A stretch of 64,000 nt of DNA from Paenibacillus sp. HB172176 (lineage in GTDB: Bacteria > Bacillota > Bacilli > Paenibacillales > Paenibacillaceae): positions 1 to 64,000 of the forward strand of contig NZ_JAATHD010000021.1 of NCBI RefSeq assembly GCF_011947265.1. The letters are read 5' to 3'. A program made the position numbers and the translations under genes. The notes beneath the pieces were generated by a model, which was not told where the DNA came from, ran no database searches, and saw nothing but the letters and a program-made list of their open reading frames with translations. Of the stretch, positions 1 through 8,011 are shown piece after piece. The first letter of the stretch is position 1; each line of letters starts with the position of its first letter.

Positions 1-123
1 TTTTTTGAAACATCAGATTTTCGGGAGGTGGGGCTTTTTTTTGCTCGTAACCACCATACCATCCATTATGCAGCATTTATTTTCGTATTAAACATTCATG
101 ACGCCGCTCCGTCACGAGCGTGC

Positions 124-804
124 TCACCCATAGGAATGAATCGTCCCCGTAGGGCCGCCGAACGAGAGGCTGGCGAGCCGCACAAGATCCGGCGTCACGA
201 CAGAAGGGTCCTTGCCAATCGCATGCATCTCTGTGCGCAGGCTCCCCGGATTGTACAGATTGACGAGGATACCGTGCTCATGCTCCTCGTCGGCGAGAGA
301 CCGGGTGAGCGATTCGAGTCCCGCCTTGGCCGCCGCATAAGCCGCATAGCCGCCGGCGCCGTTACGGGATAAGCTGGATGTAATATTAATAATTCTGCCG
401 TAGCGGTTGTCTCGCATGGAGGGCAGAACGGCCTTCGAAAGCAGGAAGGGACCGGTTAAGTTCGTAGCGATCTGATTGTTCCATACCTCGGCCGTTAATT
501 CGCTTATGGAAGCCGTTTCGAGAACGGCGGCATTATTCAGCAGGACATCGATTCTGCCCCAATGCTTCAGAGCCGCTTCGACGGCGGCGATGGTCTGAGC
601 TTCGTCGGCAACATCCGCTTGCAGGCAAAGCGCCAGTCTTCCCGTCTGATCGGCGATTTCATCTGCGGTTTGCTCCAGTCTGGACAAACGTCTGCCGAGC
701 AAGACGACTTCGGCTCCCTCGGCAGAGAAAGCAAGCGCCGCCGCTCGGCCAAGTCCCGATCCGGCACCGCTGATCATAACGACGCGATGATCCAATGCAC
801 CCAT
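124..804 (-). CDS. SDR-family NAD(P)-dependent oxidoreductase
   Basis: A 226-residue short-chain dehydrogenase/reductase, probably a soluble oxidoreductase of unknown substrate. The Rossmann cofactor motif SGAGSGLG lies near residue 14, the NNAA motif near 92, the catalytic Ser in ITSSLS near 143, and the YAAAK catalytic Tyr/Lys pair near 158. The length is slightly shorter than the usual 240-260. I chose the ATG at 804 because a GGGGGA ribosome-binding site sits 7 bases upstream; the ATG at 810 would abut that site. It is apparently transcribed alone. Bases 1-123 downstream hold no gene I can support. Family assignment is firm, substrate unknown. Confidence 0.85.
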   Translation of the reverse strand: MGALDHRVVMISGAGSGLGRAAALAFSAEGAEVVLLGRRLSRLEQTADEIADQTGRLALCLQADVADEAQTIAAVEAALKHWGRIDVLLNNAAVLETASISELTAEVWNNQIATNLTGPFLLSKAVLPSMRDNRYGRIINITSSLSRNGAGGYAAYAAAKAGLESLTRSLADEEHEHGILVNLYNPGSLRTEMHAIGKDPSVVTPDLVRLASLSFGGPTGTIHSYG

Positions 805-871
805 TCTCATTCCCCCACTCAATTGGTGATGGGAATATCTTAGCAGAGCCGACTGAGCTTTGGAAGAGAAC

Positions 872-918
872 GAGCTATCAGAATTTTTTGGCTTTCCCGT
901 CAGAAATTCTAATAGCTC
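872..918. repeat. Inverted repeat, imperfect 15-bp arms
   Basis: GAGCTATCAGAATTT (872-886) is matched by AAATTCTAATAGCTC (904-918) with one mismatch and a 17-base loop. It lies between the 3' end of the CuA lipoprotein gene and the start of the SDR gene, both on the minus strand. There is no T-run on the minus strand, so it is not a canonical terminator; it may be a 3' stabilising hairpin. Confidence 0.5.
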
Positions 919-928
919 CTATTCCCCC

Positions 929-1315
929 TTATTCGACGATAAGCTTTGCTTTCATGGTTGAATGTCCGCCTCCGCAAGGAACGTTGCAAATCATGTCATA
1001 GCTGCCCGGTTCGTCGAATTTTACTGGAATCGTGCCTTTCCCGGTAAGCTTGTAATCAGTGCCCACGATGCCAACGCCATGTACGCCGCCGACCGATTTC
1101 AACGTCAAGTTAACGGTCTCGCCGGCTTTGATCCGATATTCCTTCTTGTCGAATTCCCACGAGGACGCTTTCACGACCAACTCCGAATCGGCCGCAGCGG
1201 CGTCCAGGCTGGCTTCGCCGCTCGTTGCCTCGCTAGTGTTGTTCGCGTTAGCGCCGCATGCCGCCAGGGCGAAGGCGAAGCATGCGACGACAGCCAGCAG
1301 AATCCATTTTTTCAT
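929..1315 (-). CDS. Stand-alone CuA-type cupredoxin lipoprotein
   Basis: 128 residues: an N-terminal lipoprotein signal (charged MKK, hydrophobic core, lipobox LAAC with Cys20) followed by one cupredoxin domain. The C-terminal motif CNVPCGGGHSTM has the C-x3-C-x3-H-x2-M spacing of the CuA centre of cytochrome c oxidase subunit II, and an upstream His lies in GGVHGVG. The protein lacks the two transmembrane helices of a true subunit II. It is therefore probably an extracytoplasmic, membrane-anchored copper or electron-carrier protein. The start at 1315 follows AAAGGGGAA; the longer upstream frame has no signal logic. It is monocistronic between a holin-like gene and the SDR gene. Function beyond copper binding is inferred. 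Confidence 0.8.
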   Translation of the reverse strand: MKKWILLAVVACFAFALAACGANANNTSEATSGEASLDAAAADSELVVKASSWEFDKKEYRIKAGETVNLTLKSVGGVHGVGIVGTDYKLTGKGTIPVKFDEPGSYDMICNVPCGGGHSTMKAKLIVE

Positions 1316-1512
1316 AAAAAGTTCCCCTTTCGATTTCGAATGCTTTTTCTTCCATATTGTAACGCAAATCAATAAAAAATGATGATGAGTTATGGACAAC
1401 ATCATGGCAAAGTGATGACAATCTGGAGAACGTGAATAGCCCTTACGGCCGGTGAAGGCAAGCAAGGGCTATCCGTCCGAAGAGAAGGGCGATTCACCGC
1501 GCTTCGCTAAGC

Positions 1513-1872
1513 TCAGTCGTCATGACGTCTTCCGGCTTCGTACGGCGTGCTGACCGGGATGAACAGGTCAATAATCCCGATAACAAGCGCAGCAAGAATG
1601 GCGCCGAGCCAAGTCACCTCGACATTGCCAACGACGAATTGGGCAACCCAGATGACCGCGGCGCTGGCGATGAAACCGACGATGCCGCGCCCGAACGGCG
1701 TAACCTTCTTGCCGAACACGCCTTCAACGATCCAGCCCAGCACGGCTATGACAAGGGCCAGGAACAATGCGCTCCAGAAGCCGCCGACGCTGAATTGCGG
1801 CACGATCCAGCCTACAACCATTAATACCAAAGCAGATACGATAAATCGAACGACATGGCCTAGAAAATTCAT
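1513..1872 (-). CDS. Phage holin family 4-like (YvlD-type) membrane protein
   Basis: 119 residues with about four hydrophobic segments (residues 5-25, 32-52, 60-80, 88-108). The pattern of an N-terminal helix, a central VFGKKVTPFGRG-like loop and a short charged tail fits the small membrane proteins annotated as phage holin family or YvlD. The start at 1872 is preceded by an excellent AAGGAGG site; the upstream extension of the frame is spurious. The role of chromosomal members is unclear, possibly envelope stress. No phage genes are nearby. Confidence 0.7.
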   Translation of the reverse strand: MNFLGHVVRFIVSALVLMVVGWIVPQFSVGGFWSALFLALVIAVLGWIVEGVFGKKVTPFGRGIVGFIASAAVIWVAQFVVGNVEVTWLGAILAALVIGIIDLFIPVSTPYEAGRRHDD

Positions 1873-2062
1873 ATGGCAGTCCTCCTTAAGATATGGTGGA
1901 ACTTGTGTTGAAGCTTGATCATGGGAAGTGTAGCTTGATTCATATCTAGAATTGCCATATTGAAAAGCAATTATGTATGGGGCGACTTTGTTTAAAGTGG
2001 TCTTTTCGTGCATCGCGCCTGAAGCTAATGTTATAATATAAAATCGAGAGGGGTGCAGAGCG

Positions 2063-4426
2063 TTGGACGCCAAAATATTAACCACACTTGAATTTCCGAA
2101 AATTATACATAGATTGTCGCAGCATGCGGCGACGATAATGGGCAAGGCGCTTGTCGAGGAGCTGCGGCCGCATTCCGGACTGGAGGAAGTCAAGTCGCTG
2201 CTGCAAATTACGGACGAAGCTTATTCTGCTGATCGCTTGAAGGGAAGCGCGCCTTTCGCGGGCATCGCGGACATATCAGCCGCGATGCATCGCGCCAGAA
2301 TCGGCGGCACGCTGAATCCGGCCGAGCTGCTCGAAATCGCGCTTTCTTCCAGAGGGGGCAGGCGCGTGAAGAAGCATATCGCCGATATCCACGACGAGCA
2401 TCCGCTTCCCGCCTTGCATCGTCAGGCCGAGCTCATCAGCGAGCATAAATCGCTTGAGGACGCGATCTTCGCCTGCATCGACGATCAGGCTGAGGTACTC
2501 GACAGCGCGAGTCCCGAGCTAGCGGCGATACGCAGGGAGCTTCGCTCAGGCGAAGGCCGCATCCGGGAGAAGCTGGAGGGGATGATTCGTTCTTCCTCCG
2601 TTCAGAAGATGCTGCAGGACGCGATTATTACGCTGCGCAACGATCGCTACGTCATTCCCGTGAAGCAGGAGTACCGTTCGAGCTTCGGCGGCATCGTGCA
2701 TGATCAATCCGGGTCGGGCGCCACGCTGTTCATCGAGCCCGAGGCGATCGTGGCGATGAACAATCGGCTGCGTGAGACGAAGGCGGCGGAGCAGCGCGAG
2801 ATTGAGCGAATTTTGCAAAAGCTGACAGCAGCGGCCGCGGAGTTCGTTGAAGAGCTTCTATCGAATCAGGATATTCTCGGCGCGCTCGATTTCGCCTTTG
2901 CGAAAGCAAGGCTGGCCCATGAGATGAAGGCGACGCAGCCGAAGATGAACGATCGGGGCTTTCTGAAGCTGAAGCGGGGCAGGCATCCGCTCATTGCCCG
3001 TGATCAGGTCGTGCCGCTGGATGTAGAGCTGGGCAATTCGTTTACGGCCATTATCGTAACGGGGCCGAATACCGGCGGCAAGACGGTGTCGCTCAAGACG
3101 ATCGGCTTGCTCAGTCTGATGGCGATGTCGGGGCTGTTCGTACCTGCAGAGGAAGGCAGCCAGTTATGCGTCTTCGACGCGCTCTATGCGGATATCGGCG
3201 ATGAGCAGAGCATTGAACAGAGCCTCAGCACGTTCTCCAGCCATCTGACGAATATTATCCGCATACTCGGCACGATGACGGCGAAGAGTCTTGTCCTGCT
3301 CGACGAGCTTGGAGCGGGTACCGATCCCGCCGAGGGCTCCGCGCTTGCAATCGCCATTCTCGAGCATATGCATGCGAGAGGCTGCCGGATCGTGGCGACG
3401 ACGCACTATAGCGAGCTCAAGGCTTATGCTTATAATCGCAAAGGCGTAATCAACGCAAGCATGGAATTCGACGTGGCAACGCTAAGTCCGACTTACCGCT
3501 TGCTGGTCGGCGTGCCGGGACGGAGCAACGCGTTCGCCATAGCGGAGCGTCTTGGCCTGGAACGGGCTATTATCGAGCATGCTCGCGGCGAGGTCAGCGC
3601 GGAGGATCTTCGCGTGGAGAATATGATCGCGTCTCTGGAAGAGAATCGGATCAGCGCGGAATCGGAGAGACAGACCGCCGAGACGCTGCGCAAGCAGATC
3701 GAGCAGCAACGCTTGAAATATGATGCGGATCGGGAACGGTTCGAAGAGCAGAAGGAGAAGCTGTTGAACAAGGCAAGAGAAGAAGCGAGGGAGACGGTCG
3801 CGAAGGCGAAGCGCGAAGCGGAGCAGATCATCGCCGATCTCAGAAAGCTGGCTTTGGAGGAAGGCGCCTCCGTGAAGGAGCATAAGCTTATTGAGGCGAA
3901 ACGCAAGCTTGAGGAAGCTTCTCCCCAGCAGCAGCAAGCGAAAAGAAGTCGGACTGGAGCGGCGAAGAAGCCGGAAAAAATCGAACCCGGCGACGAGGTT
4001 ATGGTGTACAGCCTGAATCAGAAAGGCTTGGTTGTGGAGCTGCACGGCTCCGATGCGACGGTTCAGTTAGGTATTATGAAGATGAAAGTCGCGCTTGCCG
4101 ACTTGGAGCTGATCAAGGCGAATACGCCGTTGCCGAAGCAGCCGAAGCAAGCGGCTACCGTACAGCGCACGCGGGACGACAGCGTGCGGATGGAGCTGGA
4201 TTTGCGCGGAGAGAGCCTGGAGGAAGCCATCATGGAGGTCGATCGCTTCCTCGACGAATCGTTCCTGTCCGGATTTGGCCAAGTTTATATCATTCACGGC
4301 AAGGGAACGGGTGTGCTTCGCACGGGCATTCAGCAATATTTGCGCAAGCATTCGCATGTGAAGAGCTATCGCAACGGCAATTACGGCGAAGGCGGCATCG
4401 GCGTAACGGTCGCCGAATTGAATTAA
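2063..4426 (+). CDS. mutS2: MutS2 endonuclease/ATPase (Smr-domain protein)
   Basis: 787 residues, the normal MutS2 size. The MutS core ATPase has Walker A GPNTGGKT at about residues 334-341 and the LLDELGAGTDP Walker B region near 415. A long coiled coil (about 515-630) leads to the C-terminal Smr nuclease domain beginning LDLRGESLEEA near 712 with HGKGTGVLR. MutS2 proteins suppress homologous recombination and, in Bacillus, act on collided ribosomes. The start is TTG at 2063, preceded by GAGGGG with 9-base spacing. A TATAAT at 2032-2037 is a plausible -10 without a good -35. The DUF350-like gene follows 18 bases later, so they may be co-transcribed. Confidence 0.96.
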   Translation: MDAKILTTLEFPKIIHRLSQHAATIMGKALVEELRPHSGLEEVKSLLQITDEAYSADRLKGSAPFAGIADISAAMHRARIGGTLNPAELLEIALSSRGGRRVKKHIADIHDEHPLPALHRQAELISEHKSLEDAIFACIDDQAEVLDSASPELAAIRRELRSGEGRIREKLEGMIRSSSVQKMLQDAIITLRNDRYVIPVKQEYRSSFGGIVHDQSGSGATLFIEPEAIVAMNNRLRETKAAEQREIERILQKLTAAAAEFVEELLSNQDILGALDFAFAKARLAHEMKATQPKMNDRGFLKLKRGRHPLIARDQVVPLDVELGNSFTAIIVTGPNTGGKTVSLKTIGLLSLMAMSGLFVPAEEGSQLCVFDALYADIGDEQSIEQSLSTFSSHLTNIIRILGTMTAKSLVLLDELGAGTDPAEGSALAIAILEHMHARGCRIVATTHYSELKAYAYNRKGVINASMEFDVATLSPTYRLLVGVPGRSNAFAIAERLGLERAIIEHARGEVSAEDLRVENMIASLEENRISAESERQTAETLRKQIEQQRLKYDADRERFEEQKEKLLNKAREEARETVAKAKREAEQIIADLRKLALEEGASVKEHKLIEAKRKLEEASPQQQQAKRSRTGAAKKPEKIEPGDEVMVYSLNQKGLVVELHGSDATVQLGIMKMKVALADLELIKANTPLPKQPKQAATVQRTRDDSVRMELDLRGESLEEAIMEVDRFLDESFLSGFGQVYIIHGKGTGVLRTGIQQYLRKHSHVKSYRNGNYGEGGIGVTVAELN

Positions 4427-4444
4427 GAAGGGGAGGTGCGCGGC

Positions 4445-4867
4445 ATGGATTCCGAAATTGACAAGCTGCTCGACAACGCCTATGCGTCTTCGCTCGTTTT
4501 CGTGTCGGTTACGGTATTGTCGCTGGTTGTATTCCTGTCGATCTTCGAGCTGGTTACGAAGTATCGTTGCTGGGATGAGATCAAGAAGGGGAATTTGGCG
4601 GTTGCGATGGCGACATGCGGCAAAATATTCGGAATATGCAACATATTCCGGTTTTCGGTGGAAGCGCATGATTCCATCTATCAAAGTCTTCTTTGGGGCG
4701 CATTCGGGTTCGTCGTGCTGCTGATCGCTTATTTTCTGTTTGAATTTCTTACGCCCGTCTTTCGAATTGATGATGAAATTGCGAAAGACAATCGTGCCGT
4801 CGGCATGATCGCGATGATTATTTCGGTATCCTTGTCTTATGTGATAGGCGCAACTGTAATAATGTAA
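4445..4867 (+). CDS. DUF350-family membrane protein
   Basis: 140 residues with about four transmembrane helices (residues 15-35, 48-65, 78-98, 115-138) and the short loop sequences typical of DUF350/YjfL proteins. The ATG at 4445 follows GGGGAGGTG with good spacing. An in-frame GTG at 4436 lies inside that ribosome-binding site and is less likely. It lies 18 bases after mutS2 and 17 bases before a tiny membrane-protein gene. Biochemical function is unknown. Confidence 0.75.
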   Translation: MDSEIDKLLDNAYASSLVFVSVTVLSLVVFLSIFELVTKYRCWDEIKKGNLAVAMATCGKIFGICNIFRFSVEAHDSIYQSLLWGAFGFVVLLIAYFLFEFLTPVFRIDDEIAKDNRAVGMIAMIISVSLSYVIGATVIM

Positions 4868-4884
4868 GGCAGGAGGCAGAAGAG

Positions 4885-4965
4885 ATGAAATATCTATGGA
4901 GTACGCTGCTCGTTATCGCGATTCTATTCATCGCAGTAGGCGTTGTCTATGTCATGAACACTTAA
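4885..4965 (+). CDS. 26-residue single-pass membrane microprotein
   Basis: A very short ORF starting MKYLWSTLLVIA and ending YVMNT, almost entirely one hydrophobic helix. Support comes from a perfect AGGAGG (4871-4876) with 8-base spacing and from its position between two genes of the same strand, 17 bases after the DUF350-like gene and 25 bases before the zinc-ribbon gene. Such microproteins often bind neighbouring membrane proteins; here the DUF350 protein would be the obvious candidate partner. That is inference. Confidence 0.6.
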   Translation: MKYLWSTLLVIAILFIAVGVVYVMNT

Positions 4966-4990
4966 TTTATAAATAAAAGGAGGAGCCTTC

Positions 4991-5545
4991 ATGGAGGAAA
5001 GTCAAATTTGTCAATGGTGCTTCAATGAAATTATATGGGATGCAGAGATCGGACCGGAATCCCGTTGTCCGCATTGCGAGAATGAGCTTGGCGGCTATCG
5101 TACGCTGGAGATTGGACTGGATTCAGAGGATCAGAATGCGAAAACCGCTTCCACTGAGATCGGCAAAGCGCCTGCATGGGCTGAAGACAATGAGCAAGAC
5201 AACTGGGACGAAGCAGAGGAAGAGGAGGAGGAAGAGGATCTGGGTTTTCGAGGCGCGAATCTAAGCATGCTTGCGGCCGAAAGCGTCATTCAGCGCATGA
5301 TTGACAGTCAGGAGGAGGCTCCGGAATGTCCTTCATGCCGCGAATATATGCTCGAAGCCGGCTCGCAGAATGCTGTGGGAGAAAGCTTTCAAGCAAAAAT
5401 TCACTCGGCAATAGGGAAGCCTCTCGTCGACCTTCCCGTTCGAACAACGCTGTACATCTGTCCTTCCTGCTTCCAAACCTCGTCCATCCTGAGCGCCAAC
5501 GATCGCAAGGCGTTGATAGACCGGCTTGCATCCCAGGCTGAATAG
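4991..5545 (+). CDS. Zinc-ribbon hypothetical protein
   Basis: 184 residues. Cys7/Cys10 (CQWC) and Cys26/Cys29 (CPHC) form an N-terminal zinc ribbon. A very acidic linker rich in Glu follows at about residues 65-85. A second Cys pair (CPSCREYM) near 114 and a third (CPSCFQT) near 159 could form another metal site. AAAGGAGGAG lies 6-7 bases before the ATG. It is the last gene of the apparent mutS2-DUF350-microprotein run. No family function recognised. Confidence 0.7.
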   Translation: MEESQICQWCFNEIIWDAEIGPESRCPHCENELGGYRTLEIGLDSEDQNAKTASTEIGKAPAWAEDNEQDNWDEAEEEEEEEDLGFRGANLSMLAAESVIQRMIDSQEEAPECPSCREYMLEAGSQNAVGESFQAKIHSAIGKPLVDLPVRTTLYICPSCFQTSSILSANDRKALIDRLASQAE

Positions 5546-5647
5546 AGAGCTTTTCCAATAATGGGCGGGCATGGGCTTCCGTATTTCTGGGTATGTTACA
5601 AAACATGTTTCTATGCTCCCTCGCGGAGCTTGATTGGGGGAATTGTT

Positions 5648-6853
5648 TTGGAACAGAAATCGGACAAGCTGGACAAGCAATCCATTCTACTCTTAATTGT
5701 TCAGGCTTTATTCGGCGTAGCCAATGCGCTGTCGGGCACCTTTCTGCCCGTTTATCTATGGAAGGCAAGCGGCTCTTACATGGTGATCGGCTGGTTTACG
5801 TTGTCTCAATACTTGCTTAGCGGTCTTACTTTCTGGATCGCGGGCAAGTGGGTCAAGGAACGCAACAAAATGAACGCCCTAAGAATCGGAATCGGGTTAT
5901 CGGGCGTTTTCTATTGCTTTGTGCTGGCTCTCGGCGAGAATGCGCAAAGCTTTGCTGTGCCTCTGGGCATCCTGAACGGGATCGCCGGAGGCTTTTTCTG
6001 GATCGCCTTCAATGTGGTTTATTTCGAAATTACGGAACCGGAAACACGCGACAAATACAATGGCTGGGCAGGCTTGCTCGGGTCGGCGGCGGGAATATTC
6101 GCGCCGTGGATATCGGGCATACTCATTACGACGCTGAAGGGGCAGCACGGTTATCGATTGATTTTCACGCTCTCGCTTATCATCTTCGGAATCAGCGTCA
6201 TTCTGAGCTTCTGGCTCAAGAAACGCAAGGGTCACGGCCATTACAACTGGAGTCATACGATATCTCAGCTTCGCAAGAAGCATGATCCCTGGCGCAGAAT
6301 GTTCGGGGCGATTGTCGCTCAAGGCGTCAGGGAAGGCGTTTTTATGTTTCTTGTCGGATTGACGGTCTATATTGCGACCAGGGATGAGAATAAACTCGGC
6401 ATGTTCTCGCTGATTACCTCGCTTGTCGCGCTAATCAGTTTCTGGGCGGCGGGCAAATGGATGAAGAAGAGCTTTCGCGGACCCGCCATGCTCATCGGGA
6501 CCGTGATGATAGCTATTGTCATCTTGCCATTGTTCTGGGGCATTCATTACTCGACCTTGGTCATGTTCGGTATCGGAACTTCGTTGTTTCTGCCGCTCTA
6601 CATCATTCCGATGACCTCCAGAGTATTCGATCTCATCGGACAGTCGAAGGAGAGCGCGGAGAAACGAGAAGAGTTCGTCGTCATGCGGGAGCTCGCCTTG
6701 ACGACGGGTCGAACGATAGGCTTGGCTTCTTATCTCATCGTACTGCCCCGGCATGATTCTGCTCTTGCAATTACCTGGCTAATGCTCGTCGTAGGCGCAG
6801 TGCCGATCACGGGCTGGTGGCTCATGCGGCCATTTCTGGCCAAACAAGCATAA
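5648..6853 (+). CDS. Major facilitator superfamily transporter
   Basis: 401 residues with about 12 hydrophobic segments and charged intracellular loops (WVKERNKM after helix 2, FWLKKRKGHGH in the centre) typical of MFS permeases. The TTG at 5648 was chosen because GGGGG sits 7 bases upstream and the protein then begins with a short charged leader before helix 1. The longer upstream frame from 5561 has no ribosome-binding site. Substrate cannot be deduced. It precedes the germination operon but a strong hairpin separates them. Confidence 0.82.
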   Translation: MEQKSDKLDKQSILLLIVQALFGVANALSGTFLPVYLWKASGSYMVIGWFTLSQYLLSGLTFWIAGKWVKERNKMNALRIGIGLSGVFYCFVLALGENAQSFAVPLGILNGIAGGFFWIAFNVVYFEITEPETRDKYNGWAGLLGSAAGIFAPWISGILITTLKGQHGYRLIFTLSLIIFGISVILSFWLKKRKGHGHYNWSHTISQLRKKHDPWRRMFGAIVAQGVREGVFMFLVGLTVYIATRDENKLGMFSLITSLVALISFWAAGKWMKKSFRGPAMLIGTVMIAIVILPLFWGIHYSTLVMFGIGTSLFLPLYIIPMTSRVFDLIGQSKESAEKREEFVVMRELALTTGRTIGLASYLIVLPRHDSALAITWLMLVVGAVPITGWWLMRPFLAKQA

Positions 6854-6876
6854 AATTCCTGTAAATCATGAATTTG

Positions 6877-6921
6877 GACAATCACTTCTGGGCAACCTTT
6901 GGTTGTGAGGAAGTGATTGTC
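6877..6921 (+). promoter_or_regulatory. Long hairpin over the gerAB-like ribosome-binding site and start
   Basis: GACAATCACTTC (6877-6888) pairs perfectly with GAAGTGATTGTC (6910-6921). An inner CAACC/GGTTG stem closes a TTT loop. The 3' arm contains the GAGG-AAGTGA translation-initiation region and the TTG start at 6917, ending just before the ATG at 6923. There is no T-run, so it is not a terminator. The structure would hide the start region; a translational control role is inferred. Confidence 0.65.
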
Positions 6922-8011
6922 TATGAAAATAAAGCCGTTTGGCATTTTTCCGGCTCTTGCAATGATGATTTTATCCGTCGGCTTGATTAATCATGTATTA
7001 ATTGTGCCGATCGTTCTGGAATATGCGCATCGCGATGCATGGATTGCGGTTCTTGCCGCGTTAATCGTCGCTCTTCCCTGGACGGCAATTCCCTTATTCC
7101 AGCTCTTGAAGAAGCTCAATCACAAGAGGCTGGATCATTGGCTGAAGGAAAGAATTCATCCGTTGATCGTCAATGTAGTTATGTTCATTTTAATTACGAT
7201 AACGCTGTTAATCGGTTCGGAAACGTTGATCATCACAACTTCCTGGACGGGCACGACTTATTTGCCGAACACTCCTGCTTTGCCCATTATAATCGTCTTC
7301 CTTGGTCTATGCGTATTTGCCGCCAGCAAAGGCTTGCGAACCATTGCCTATGTCAGCTGCCTCATTCTGCCGCCTGTTGTGCTGATGGGCGATTTTGTGC
7401 TTTCGGCGAATATGCCGCACAAGGATTACCGCTATTTGCTTCCTGTAATGGAGCACGGCTTATCGCCTGTCTTCACAGCGGTTACCAGCGCATTGACAGC
7501 CTTCAGCGAGCTCTTTGCGCTGTTGCTCATTCAACATCATCTGAAAAAGAGCTTCAAACGTTGGCATTTGATTGCGCTTGTATTATTCCTTGCGTTGCTT
7601 GCCATTAGTCCGATTATTGGAGCGATAACGCAGTTCGGAGTCGAAGAATCGGAGAAGATGGTTTATCCGGCTTTTGCGCAATGGAGGCTGGTCAACATCG
7701 GACGATATTTCGAGCATGTAGATTTTTTCGCCATCTATCAATGGTTATCCGGCGCGCTTATCCGATTGTCTCTGTCACTCTATATTGTAGTGGAATACAC
7801 GCCCATACATCGACTGAAGCGCAAATGGATCGGCTACAGCATCCTCTCCGTCTTATTGGCGGCGCATGCGAATTACTTCAACCACGACATGTTCCATTAC
7901 GGCAAAATATTGAAATACAGCTTTCAATATACGGGCGTCATCATGATGTTCATTATCGTTTTGCTGTACGGATCCAGCTTCTTGAAGAGGAGGGATGGAG
8001 GTGTCGGGTAA
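6917..8011 (+). CDS. Spore germination receptor subunit B (GerAB/YndE-like)
   Basis: 364 residues with about ten transmembrane helices, a member of the amino-acid-permease-like GerAB family. This subunit of the inner-membrane germinant receptor is thought to bind the germinant. Conserved-type features include the N-terminal short leader, NTPALPIII and the HGLSPV segment near residue 180. TTG 6917 has GAGG 6 bases upstream; ATG 6923 is an alternative two codons in. The gene overlaps the A-subunit gene by 17 bases. The order here is B-A-C rather than the common A-B-C. Confidence 0.88.
   Translation: MSMKIKPFGIFPALAMMILSVGLINHVLIVPIVLEYAHRDAWIAVLAALIVALPWTAIPLFQLLKKLNHKRLDHWLKERIHPLIVNVVMFILITITLLIGSETLIITTSWTGTTYLPNTPALPIIIVFLGLCVFAASKGLRTIAYVSCLILPPVVLMGDFVLSANMPHKDYRYLLPVMEHGLSPVFTAVTSALTAFSELFALLLIQHHLKKSFKRWHLIALVLFLALLAISPIIGAITQFGVEESEKMVYPAFAQWRLVNIGRYFEHVDFFAIYQWLSGALIRLSLSLYIVVEYTPIHRLKRKWIGYSILSVLLAAHANYFNHDMFHYGKILKYSFQYTGVIMMFIIVLLYGSSFLKRRDGGVG

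Noticed and set aside
1..123. Plus-strand open frame beginning at base 28
   Set aside because: It runs into and antisense to the SDR gene and has no coding character.
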